From: Aureobasidium sp. EXF-3400
Lineage: Eukaryota > Ascomycota > Dothideomycetes > Dothideales > Saccotheciaceae
NCBI GenBank assembly: GCA_024195585.1
Contig: SWBL01000336.1
Span: 1 to 55,818 of the forward strand
Direction of reading: 5' to 3'
Length of the DNA stretch: 55,818 bases
Part shown: positions 32,874 through 42,898 of the stretch, in pieces
Layout: every line of letters starts with the position of its first letter
How positions within the stretch are numbered: the first letter of the stretch is position 1
Position numbers and translations under genes: made by a program
The notes under the pieces: generated by a model
What the model saw: only the letters and a program-made list of their open reading frames with translations
Told to the model about the DNA's origin: nothing
Database searches by the model: none

Positions 32874-35287
32874 TCATATCATCATACCGTCCCAGCCCGC
32901 TGTTCCGTATGTGTTGTTCTCAAATATTGATGGATCAAACATCTCTGATGCAAAAAGCTGGTAGACCTCGAGATCGCTTGCGTCAAGCGGCATAGTCGCG
33001 AAGGGATCTGCCACTTCAGGATTATGGGAACCATCCGTCCATTCCGACATTGGAACAGGTTGTTCGTCAGTGTTGCTTCCCGAAGTGTTCTTTGTTTCTG
33101 TAGCCTATCGTTCAGCTGTTCTGAATCTCACTTGTCATACACGGGGCTTTGTGACTTACCGCGAAAATTACACATGACTGAAAGTTGATGGATGTACTTC
33201 CAGCAGCTAAGCACGAGACTGTTGTCGTAGTCGAGGTTCTGGAATATGGTCTCTGTCTTTTTGAGAAGCCTCTTTGAATGGTCCAAAGCTGCTTCGTCTA
33301 CCGGCTTGCCCTCATGTTGTATCCACAGCAAGCGTGCGCTAATGACCAGGGATGCGGTGAATACTAAGTCCATGTGTGTTAGTAAGATTCTAACCGGCAG
33401 GGGTCTTTGTTCCATTTACCGTAATAGAGTGAAAAGTACCAGACTCCAAGGTTGTTTTTACTCGTCAGATCAGCAATGAGTATGGCGTACGCGATTTCGA
33501 TAGTACTCTCTGCTGATTTGATACATTCCTGAGCTTCAGCCATTGCTAGCTGCACAAAATAGGATGGATCAATAGCTGTCTCTTTGTTCGTACGGAAGAG
33601 ATGATCAATCGTAGTACTAAGTAGAGGCCGGTGGATGAGAATATTGAGATTGTGATACCTCAGCGTGAGTATGACGCGCAGTCGATTCACCGGCGTAGAG
33701 TGGGCAAGAATCTCAGACTGAGGCTCACAAAGCCCAAGATAGGACGGCAGACTTGCTGCCCACATACGAAGAGTCTTCCGGAACTCCATCGAAGCTTGGA
33801 GCGACGTCAGGTCATCTGGATCTTGGTGTCTGTGCTCGACATTCGCCGAGTACTGTTTGACCAAGCATTTACTCATGATTTGGTACAGCTCGAAAGAGAC
33901 AGCAAGGAAGTCGCCTGGGATATGTGCTCCATTCTCTGCTATGTCTGGGGTTCGGTAAACTCTCGAAGATGGCTGCCGATTGACTGCTTGTTCGTCTGGT
34001 ATACCCGCTGGTCGTCCGAAAGCTACACTCAGGACTTTGTCCATACAGTAGATAACAATCCAAGTACGACGCCGATATTCTTCTTGTATTGGGTCCAGGT
34101 GCATACCAGCGACAGCGCTGTGTAGACCCAGTGCCATTGCCGACCGGGTGAGGAGACCGTGAATGTTCCACGCTTGTACCGAGCGCTGAGTGCCCTGGCA
34201 ATAAAGGACAACCAAGAGCAGATACTGGACAATCTCTAAGCTGATGACATGTTTTGACAGCTCGCCACACAGACCGACAGCTCTGCGATAGAACACTTCT
34301 GAAGCTTCGAACCGTTTCTTCGCAGATGGGAACCTGTCTCGATCAAGCATCGTGGCCATCGCAAAGATCGTGTTCAGAGTTCCAAGCCAGGTCCTGCGAA
34401 CTGTAGCGAATCCGGTTGCCAAGCATCCAGCATATGTTTTCCTTGTTGCCTCTTCATGGACGAAAGGGAAAACGACTCCCACTGTTCTAAAGTACAAGTC
34501 CAAGAGGCTGTCCATCTCTGTGACCACTGGAAGACAAGTGATTGTTGGATCTGAGACAGAGGAGGCTGCCACATTTGCATGCGACTGACCGTGACTGATG
34601 TTGGCAGCATTGCCGCCCTCAACGACACTGAACTTGCCACTGACTCCGAGCATGGTCGAATCAGAGTGGCGAACAGTCTTCACAGCTCTGAGAAGGAGCT
34701 GTGTGAAGTTTATGTTGGAAGACTCGCCAAAGAACGCTGAAGTATTCTCCTCTACAAACGTCATAGCCATACCGTTAGTAGCTGCGTCCTCGTCTTGTGG
34801 TTCTTCCAGCCCTGTGACACGAGTATGGTCCTGATCTGTACGACCAATCGCAAGTGGAGACACATCGCGATGAGAGGGCCTTGCAGAGCTACTCGAGTAA
34901 TTGTCTACACAGGGTGTAAGATGGCCCTTGAGCACATCATTGAGCCGTTGCAGGGAACGCTCCATGACTGCCATACGATCCTGCAGATCGGACATATAGT
35001 CCTTGCGCACGATCACGTTGGTAGCCGACTCGCTTGACTCATACTGACAATCGAAGTCGAGCGAGACGCAGGACGAGCATGCAGGCCGCTGTCCATCACA
35101 CCTATCATGAGCACCGTGTCAACTTGCAGTCTTCTATATCTGTCTCTTGGAGACGGATAGACAGCGAATACCTGGACTTGCGCGTACGGCAAGCATTGCA
35201 AGCAAGACCGATTCTACGTCTCTTGTTGGCCGAAGGGGCAAGCTCTTCGCTACGATCCGAGCGATGGCCTGATGGCTGGGCCGCCAT
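32874..35287 (-). CDS. Zn2Cys6 transcription factor 1
   Basis: Four exons (35172-35287, 33420-35101, 33160-33363, 32874-33097) encode 741 residues. The zinc cluster is split by intron 1 but complete after joining: Cys30, 33, 40, 47, 50, 57 in CNACRTRKSRCDGQRPACSSC...C, preceded by a basic KRRR. A short coiled-coil-like linker (DLQDRMAVMERSLQRLNDVL) is followed by the fungal transcription factor middle homology region (LYFRTVGVVFPFVHEEATRKTY, RRRTWIVIYCMDKVLSVAFGRP). The last exon is acidic and hydrophobic and ends GWDGMMI, as often seen in activation tails. It diverges from the FAD monooxygenase across 463 bp and is the best candidate for the regulator that reads the paired CCCCG elements (inference from position only). 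Confidence 0.9.
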
Positions 35288-35497
35288 CTGTCCGGAAATG
35301 TGTTGATGTGTGAACAGTAGCAGTCCGTGGGGGAAGTAAGGAAGAAGAAGCCGGCGGCGCGACAGCTCGTGTGTAAGCGTCCATTTGCGAATTTGGAGCT
35401 GCAATCCGCGACTAGCAGGTATCAGGGAGCCGTACCCACACTTCTTTTAGCTCGGAGTCTGATTTCGGTGGCTGCCAAGAGTCACCTATAGGGTATA

Positions 35498-35630
35498 CCC
35501 CGCCGAGCGGGCGGCAGCGCTTACTAGAGTGTATTGTGTATACCTGTTTCCTATCGATAAGGACAGTCGAGGCGCATGCCCCGCAGCTTGAAGGTTGCAT
35601 CGCAGCTGCCGCTGTTCCCCGCTGTCCCCG
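35498..35630. promoter_or_regulatory. CCCCG boxes between regulator 1 and the FAD monooxygenase
   Basis: A tight pair GTTCCCCG-CTG-TCCCCG has boxes at 35617-35621 and 35626-35630 (9 bp period). A further CCCCG lies at 35498-35502, followed by GCCGAGCGGGCGG. The region lies between divergent starts at 35287 and 35751. If regulator 1 binds here it would control its own gene as well. Confidence 0.5.
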
Positions 35631-35750
35631 AAAGATACGCTGTAGACCGTAACCGATTTTGCCCCGCGATCTTGCTGCGACATGATCTGGACGGTGACTG
35701 AGAATGACCATTCCATGGATCATAAAGCCTTGCATTAACCACACGACACA

Positions 35751-37331
35751 ATGGAAGACAACCACTCACACACAAAAGACAACATGATTAGCAAGACCAC
35801 TGAAGATTTTCATGTCGCCATCGTTGGCAAGTGTTCTCATCAAGTAGTATGGTGAAGCTTTACTGACGTCGATACAGGGGCCGGCATTGGAGGGCTAGCT
35901 CTGGCCATGAGCCTTCACAAGAGAGGTGTTCCCTTTACCCTGTATGAGGGTGCAAAAGAGTACTCGGCCGTAGGGTATGTTTGGCAAAGTCACGATCAGG
36001 AGTTGAGTGCTCTTATCTAATTGCCACATAGAGCTGGAATTGGCTTCGCTCCAAATGGAATGAGGACCATGGACCTCATCGAGCCGAAGTTTCGCCCTCT
36101 GTACGAGAAGGTTTGTGTGGGGAACAAGGGAGAAGATAAACAGGATATTTTCTTCGAGGGTATGCTCCTTCAAGAGGGCCTTGGTATGTGAACTCACTGC
36201 AGCGCAAGCACCGAGATCTGTTACTTATTTCGATTCATGACAGGTCAAGACCAGCCATGGTTTGGCAAATCCGCCTGGGGGCACCCCGATTTCGATCGCA
36301 AATCTGTCCGTACTGCCGGCTGCCTACACATTCTACCCAGAACTAACATTTCTTAGGCACACAGAAAAGCGCTACTAGAGATTATGACTAGCTTCATCCC
36401 CATTGAAAACGTCAAATTCAACAAGTACCTTGAGTCGATCGAACAACATCCTGACAAGGTCATTCTTAAGTTCACCGACGGCGAAGTAGCAGAAGCAAGC
36501 GTACTTGCCGGAGCCGATGGAATCAAAAGTATCGTCCGAGAGCACGTGCTTAAGCCTTCATATCCAAGGGAAACAGCGCCAGTATACGCGAATGCGTATT
36601 GTTACAGGGCTGTGATCCCCATGTCCGAAGCATACCCGATCCTTGGAGATCTGACAGATGTTGCCAAATTTTACTTTGGCCACAACCGGAGTGCAGTCAC
36701 ATATCGCATCACAGGCGGCGAAGAATTTAACTTCCTGTTCTGCGTGGCCGACGATAAACCCTGGACGTCAGAGAGAGCTGTAACGATGAAGACCACACAT
36801 GAGGCCATGATGGATGACTTCAGAGATTCAGGCGTGGATGCACGCTTCATCGAATTACTCGCTAAAGCACAACCTGTCAAATGGGGCTTCTTCCATCATT
36901 GGCGAACATCGACCTACAACAGGGGGCGTGTCGCTCTTCTTGGCGATGCTGCACATGCCTCACTGCCTTTCCAAGCTGCAGGTGCGGCTCAAGGGTTGGA
37001 GGATGCGTTGGTGTTGTCGAACGTACTCGCAAGGATCGCCAGCATGCATAAGACGCCTGAGGACTTGACTCCATATATTCATACAGGGCTTGATGCGTAC
37101 GACTCTGTGAGACGCCCACGAGCTCAACGACAACTAGAGCAGGCCGCGGAGGTGGGAAAGATGATTTTCTTCCAGGACAAAGAGGCTGGGTCCGACATGA
37201 CCAAGATCTTGCCTAGGCTACAACAAGGACGATTTGACTGGCTTTGGTTCCATGACATGAACGAAGACGTCATCAAAGCCATGAACAGAATGGAAGGGGA
37301 AAGCCCAAAAAGATTTGAAGCTAGTCTTTGA
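35751..37331 (+). CDS. FAD-dependent monooxygenase (salicylate-hydroxylase-like)
   Basis: Five exons (35751-35826, 35878-35974, 36032-36183, 36244-36305, 36357-37331) encode 453 residues. Intron 1 uses a GC donor (GTTG|GCAAGT ... TACAG|GG); joining it restores the dinucleotide-binding loop [21 protein letters not shown] at residues 22-42. The second motif [15 protein letters not shown] and the third [27 protein letters not shown] are intact, so this is a complete group A flavoprotein hydroxylase. Members such as salicylate hydroxylase use NAD(P)H and O2 to hydroxylate, sometimes decarboxylating, an aromatic ring in the cytosol. The substrate is not deducible, but an aromatic acid or aminophenol fits the neighbours. 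Intron 4 has an unusual GTCCGT donor. A second in-frame Met occurs at residue 12. It shares a promoter with regulator 1. Confidence 0.9.
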
Positions 37332-37469
37332 TGGGATGAGAGGCAATGTGCGACATTGTGCCCGAAAGACAAACTCTTCCAATATGATGACAACGAGACC
37401 GCGTTCAGATGTCCGCAAGAGCCAGCTCGAGTGGAATAGGTGTATGGCAGAAAACACATATTCATAGCA

Positions 37470-38954
37470 TTAACTCTCAAGCGGCCATACCACACCAATC
37501 GCTTTCAGAAAGTCTCGCATGATAACTCCAGTCTTGGTCGTTGTGAATGCCTCCATCATAGATTTGAAAGCTGGCGAATCTCGCCTGCCAGTCTTTGCAA
37601 AATACCAGAGGGCTATACTGATTGGGAACACGGCAGCATGAGCAGCCCAAAGACCCATACCTGGGGTGAAAAAGTGCCCTGCTACTCGAGCAATGTTCAA
37701 TGCTGGCAGCTCAGGACTGAAACATTCAGGCAGGGCAGGTAGTGTTTCCGTAGGAGCCCAAATGTCCATGAACTCATGAAGCTTTTGGTAGAATGACCTT
37801 AGTGAGCTGTAGAGTATGTTACACATTGTCCAATATTGGGTGCAGGTCGAGAAGAAGCCATGGCCGTGGACTCGGCAAACGTCATAAAGAGAGTCTTGAC
37901 CTCGAACCGTTCCTGACATATCATATTCGGTGCAAGTAAAGGCCGAGTGTTTCTCGTAGCAAAGCATCAGAATCTCGGATTCCCAGGCTTGCAAAGCAAA
38001 GCAGACATTAAGAGCTCTGTACATCACTGTGAAACCACAATCAATGTGCTGACGACTCATGAGGTGATCTTGGACCCGAGGTCCATGTTCGGAGAAGGCA
38101 TCGAAGCCTTGAAGCAGTTGTGGAACAGGGTTAATCAGCTGATAGAGCTTGTCTCGCATGTTCAAGCTGGGCAAGCTCCATTCAAGTTGAGTGAAAGCGT
38201 TTGGCTGACGTTTCGAGAGACCTTGTATGATCGCGGGCAAACGAACCCCATCGTACAAATCTGTGCCCAAGCTTGATAGATGTCTCTCACGCCCTCGAAG
38301 CTGAACCAGTCGACATGTACCTTCGACGTGCATCTGCCAGTCGGCAATTTGGTTCCGTCTGGGATCTATGGCAGAAGGCTCAGAAGATATTCGTTGGAGC
38401 ATCTCAAAAAGAACGAGGAGTCGACAGCAGGCAAGCACGCTATCTTCCAGCGCTGCGACAGGGTCCTGTAAGGCGATGTTGGTCTGTTTGAGTGCTTTCG
38501 AGTAAAACCATGCCGCACGTACGACCAGTGCATGATCATCGTTCATCCAACCAAGACCAGCCAAGGCGCAAGCTTGTAGAGCATTTCTTACATCAGTGTC
38601 TGTGTCTGCCAGACGTCGAATACTCGGAATCCAGGGTGCCGACAGGATCCCGCCAATGCTGCCATCTAGCGACGGGTCTTCTTGTGGGAGGTAGTTTGTC
38701 CAGAAGTATTCGTCCACGACGAGCGAAGAGTCCGTCCTGGCCAGTGAGACCGCCGAGGCCGATGTAAGAGAAATTCCTGGACTGAAACTGCTTCCTTGGC
38801 CAACGAAGATAAATCTCTTCTCTTCGAACGTGCAGGTTGTCCTCAATCGTGAGCAACGACTGCATGTTGGCTTCTTCAAGTCGCAACCTTTCTTCTTCGA
38901 CCTGCAATTCACACAACCTCTGGTGGTTCGCACGCCCTGCATTCTGTCTGTCAC
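37470..38954 (-). CDS. Zn2Cys6 transcription factor 2
   Basis: Single exon, 494 residues. The zinc cluster lies at the very N terminus: Cys14, 17, 24, 31, 34, 41 (CVNCRSKKKGC...CSRC...C). The rest resembles the Fungal_trans_2-type regulatory domain (VDEYFWTNYLPQEDPSLDGSIGG, LACCRLLVLFEML, GTCRLVQLRG) without coiled coil. It converges on the FAD monooxygenase with 138 bp between stops. It could be a second regulator of the cluster or of the GMC gene to its right, from which it diverges. An alternative in-frame Met lies 4 codons in. The cluster edge may fall here, because promoters to the right lack the paired CCCCG element. Confidence 0.9.
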   Translation of the reverse strand: MTDRMQGVRTTRGCVNCRSKKKGCDLKKPTCSRCSRLRTTCTFEEKRFIFVGQGSSFSPGISLTSASAVSLARTDSSLVVDEYFWTNYLPQEDPSLDGSIGGILSAPWIPSIRRLADTDTDVRNALQACALAGLGWMNDDHALVVRAAWFYSKALKQTNIALQDPVAALEDSVLACCRLLVLFEMLQRISSEPSAIDPRRNQIADWQMHVEGTCRLVQLRGRERHLSSLGTDLYDGVRLPAIIQGLSKRQPNAFTQLEWSLPSLNMRDKLYQLINPVPQLLQGFDAFSEHGPRVQDHLMSRQHIDCGFTVMYRALNVCFALQAWESEILMLCYEKHSAFTCTEYDMSGTVRGQDSLYDVCRVHGHGFFSTCTQYWTMCNILYSSLRSFYQKLHEFMDIWAPTETLPALPECFSPELPALNIARVAGHFFTPGMGLWAAHAAVFPISIALWYFAKTGRRDSPAFKSMMEAFTTTKTGVIMRDFLKAIGVVWPLES

Positions 38955-39807
38955 TCCTCGGACTGGTATCTCTATGGCCTTTGCTACGGTCTAGAGAGAA
39001 TTCTGCATTTTGATGGCTCCAGCGCTGCCTGTGTGTGTTGTCGTGAGAGCGGGGTGAGAGTGACAAGATCTAGCACAAGGGGCGGTTGATCAGAACACTG
39101 CGCAGTCGTTTGCGATTCGATGCTTAGTGAAAGGGACGCATGTTAATATCCGGACCGGTGTGCCTTTGATATGCAACGCGATCCTGTGAGTTCTTTGAGC
39201 GGGTCCAGTACCTTATCTCGGTAAGTCATCCAGCACTCGGCTGACAAAGGCCACAGCCCCGCCCTTGATGACGACTCGGACAGACTTTGCAGGCTTGAAA
39301 GTCTTAATACTTTCATAACATCCTGAATATCAAATTTCCTCTAGCTTGACGAGATTTGCTCTAAGCTCGATGTGGAAAAGTGGGGAATTGGCACGAGTAT
39401 GATAAGTTCCGCTTTCGTGGCGTGGGAGTGACTCGCTACTATAGCTCACCAGATCGCTTTTCATCTAAATGGCAAAGTACGTACTGGACGGCTTGCAGGA
39501 TAGCCGCATCGTCCCTGGCTTCCAGACCGGCTGCAAATAAGCTGCATGTTTGAGCTTAGCGCTCCTGGCGATACATCCCCACAGGATGCTGCAGCCTCCA
39601 TCGAATAGCATCCATCATCTGCGACTGCGTGCACGGGAATTATAGGTTGATTGAGGGATTCCATATATCGCGCACTGTCTGACGCGGCTGCTAGGTCGTC
39701 TAAACATGAGGTAAGCGCAAGATGCATGTATAAAGTCAGCAATTCTTTGTGGATGAATTCATGCGTTTTAAGTGATTTTGATCCGATCCCGCAGCGTCCA
39801 ATCTTTC
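38955..39807. other. Divergent intergenic region, no gene recognised
   Basis: This 853 bp separates regulator 2 (minus) from the GMC oxidoreductase (plus). Small frames (for example 39461-39742 minus) have no recognisable family. A lone CCCCG near 39256 is not part of a pair. It presumably contains both promoters. Confidence 0.45.
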
Positions 39808-42071
39808 ATGATGATGCGACATATCTCCATTGTGCTATTTGCCTTGAGCATGTGCCTGACTATAGCTGCGTCCAGCAGTGAGAGCCTTTTTGGCTCGAGA
39901 TTCGGTGTCCCTGGTTAGTAGATACCGGAGATTACTATGGGTTGGAGCTGATAAGGAGTTCCGTCAGGTCTGAACGCATCCTACGACTACGTGATTATAG
40001 GAGGTCGGTGGGCCAGCAAGTGGTCTATCGCAAAGAAGAGCATCAGGACTAACGAGACTTCCAGGGGGCACAGCGGGACTGACGGTAGCCACTCGTCTTG
40101 CCCAGAACGGCAACTACTCTGTTGCCGTCGTTGAAGCAGGAGGCTTCTACGAGCAAGACAATGGCAATTTCAGTCAGATCCCATACGTAAGTTTACTTGC
40201 CATAGTCTCCATCGAGTCACGTTCTGACAATGGCAAAGTACGCGTTCGAGTCCGCCAGTGCATCTCCTGATCTATCAGGAGTCAATGGTCTTATTGACTG
40301 GAAGTTTGTTACCACACCACAAGCCGCACTATCGAATCGTACAATTCACTACGTGCGTGGAAAGTGTCTCGGTGGCTCCAGCGCGCGTAATTACATGGTC
40401 TACAATAGAGGCACAGAAGGTGCTTTCGCCAAATGGGCCGATGAGGTCGAAGACCGCAGCTGGGTTTGGGAAAATGTCTATCCCTACTACCAGAAGTCGC
40501 CACACTACACACCCGCGAATGCTAGTATTCGTGCCTACAACTCTTCATTCAGTACGGCCGATGAATCTGCGAGCTTCTTAACAAAGGGTGGGCCTCTGCA
40601 GGTCAGCTTGGCAAACTACGCACAACCTTGGTCTTCGTTCTTTCCTGCGGGTTTCGAAGAAGTCGGAATACCATTCTTGAGCCGTGGCATCAACTCAGGT
40701 GTCCTTCATGGCTATGCCAGCGTGACGTTCACCGAAGATCCCGTCGACGAAACACGAAGCTCTGCCGAGACTGCTTTCCTTCGGACAGCACTCGCAGATA
40801 CCGACATAGTGGTGTACACCCGCGCGTTGGCTAAGAAGATCCAATTCGACGCAAACAAAAGGGCAACTGGTGTTCAGGTCGAGGTTTCAGACATGAAGTT
40901 CCATCTAAATGCGACTCGCGAGATCATTCTGTGCGCAGGGGCGCTCCAGTCACCACAACTACTGATGGTTTCTGGTGTTGGACCTTCAACGACTCTTGAT
41001 CAACATCAAATTCCTGTCGTCGCAGATCGTCCTGGTGTGGGTCAGAACATGTGGGTAAGTTTGATTGTGTCGATAAATCATATGCCAGTCGTTAACGTAG
41101 ACAGGACAATCCACTTATAGGCAAGTACGACGGGACTCATAGGTTACTACGTCCTGTTCTTATTGACACCACATAGCACTATCCTATGAAGTCAACGTGG
41201 AGACTCCTTCCGTATTGGCGAATGATCCCGCCCGAATCTACAAAGAAACGGAAGCTTATGTCAAGCGTAGAGCCGGCCTGTTGACAAGTAAGTTATCGTT
41301 ATGAACTGCAGGAATATGGGATTAACGATCACCAAGATATCGGTGCCGATATGATCGGCTTTCTCAAAGTCTCAAATCTGTCACTAACAAACATGAGCTC
41401 AGCAACAGAAGCTGATCTTCGAACAACATTTCCCTCCGACTGGCCTGAGATTGAACTGTAAGTTCATAAGAGATACTCCGAATCAATCTGACAGGCAAAA
41501 TCACAGTATTGCTTATGGCGCCGGTCCCAGCGATGGCGTCCATAATTTCGCCAGCATAGCAATTGCATTACTCGCCACTTTCAGCAGGGGCAGTGTGGGC
41601 CTCACTTCGCCGGACATGTCGGATCCTCCCGTCGTCAATCCAGCGTTCCTCACAGACAAAAGGGATGAGGATCTCGGTATAGCAGCGTTCAAGTTCGCTC
41701 GACGCTTGGCCGCTACAGCCTCGCTTAAGCGTGTAATCGTAGGAGATGAAGTCATTCCTGGTCCTGCGGTCAGCACCGACGACGAGATTCTGGCGTATCT
41801 AAGAGAGAGCATATCACCAATCTTCCATGCATCCTGTACTTGCAAGATGGGCAGGAGGAGCGACACAATGGCTGTGGTGGATTCTAAAGCTAGAGTGATC
41901 GGGGTGAGTGCGCTCAGAGTTGTTGATGCAAGCGCTTTTCCATTTCTCCCTCCTGGTCAGCCACAGGCTACAGTTTACATGCTGGCAGAGAAGATTGCAG
42001 ACATGATTCTGCAAGAAGACCGGCAAGAGACACTGTCAATGTTGAAGCGGAAGTTCCATCATCAGTTCTAG
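39808..42071 (+). CDS. Secreted GMC oxidoreductase with altered second catalytic residue
   Basis: Eight exons (39808-39913, 39968-40003, 40065-40186, 40239-41054, 41105-41120, 41177-41287, 41337-41457, 41507-42071) encode 630 residues. Exon 5 is only 16 nt, and the following intron has a GC donor (ATAG|GCAAGT ... ACATAG|CA). Residues 1-24 look like a signal peptide (MMMRHISIVLFALSMCLTIAAS). The FAD loop VIIGGGTAGLTVATRLA, GMC signature 1 region (LGGSSARNYMVYNRG) and signature 2 (GALQSPQLLMVSGVGP) are intact. The first active-site His is in FHASCTCKMG, but the usual PPGHPQ is PPGQPQ (codon CAG), so the second catalytic His is replaced by Gln. GMC enzymes oxidise alcohols, sugars or aryl alcohols outside the cell. 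Whether this one is active or has shifted function is open. Cluster membership is uncertain. Confidence 0.88.
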
Positions 42072-42898
42072 TTGTACTGGAAGGAACGCAGAAGTCGAAA
42101 TTATGCGGACGGGATGCTGACTGACTTCTTCGTCGTGGTGTTATACCTGGATTCAGTCCTCCCTGGGGATCTGAAGACTCATATGGCTACACGGTGCAGA
42201 GAGCCTAGCTCAATGTATTTGAATCTTGTAAGCTACTCCAACTGCGCATTGCGTGCGAGCTTTTGTCCGACCGGAAAATCACAATGTCTTCGCGATTGAT
42301 TAGCGACTCAATTAACACAGAGGGGTGGTGCGTCAGTCTTGACTTACTTCTGCCAGACACGGATCTGCGGTATCTGCATCAGATCGATCTCTCGAATCCT
42401 TCCATCGTGTTTGATTGGTGAGTACAAGGAGGCTTGGAGGCTTGGGACTCGGCACAACAACAGACCGAATCCTTCGCAATCCTTCTGGTGTCTAACCGCT
42501 TTGAGTGGGACTCTGCGACCGCAACTTCATTCTGCAGAAAAACAATCTTTTTGCCTTGGAAGCTGATAAAGTTCTGCTGGTATGAATACTTCCAACCGGA
42601 CTACAGTCGCAGAGTCCATCCCCTTTGGGCATAAACAGCGGTATCATCATGGTAGCCAAGCTCCAGCAGGAGGTGAGTTGTAGTATGAAGCCTCTGGCTA
42701 TAGAAGCAGGCGTCACCCAGCATCTTTTCAATGGACCATTCACACCACTGACATCTGCCTTTTGTTACAACACTTCTTGTCACACCTGAACTGTCTTTTG
42801 TCGTGATTCTTCACGCATACCTTCGATTCTCATACCCCCATCGTCGAGACAAGTCTCCGACACACACCTAGATCCAACTTTCGGCCTTGATCAGCATC
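42072..42898. other. Intergenic, no gene recognised
   Basis: Short frames on both strands in this 827 bp have no recognisable features or splice continuations. The right part presumably carries the promoter of the DUF2306 gene. Confidence 0.45.

Noticed and set aside
8490..35630. CCCCG boxes as plain CreA (SYGGRG) sites
   Set aside because: Boxes ending CCCCGA (both at 12505/12514 and one each at 8490 and 35626) do not fit SYGGRG; only those ending CCCCGG or CCCCGC do. CreA may use some, but it does not explain the paired spacing.
8684..42071. Horizontal transfer of the whole cluster
   Set aside because: Attractive because FDB loci are thought to move between fungi, but I cannot compare phylogenies or codon use here; base composition shows no obvious shift from the housekeeping side.
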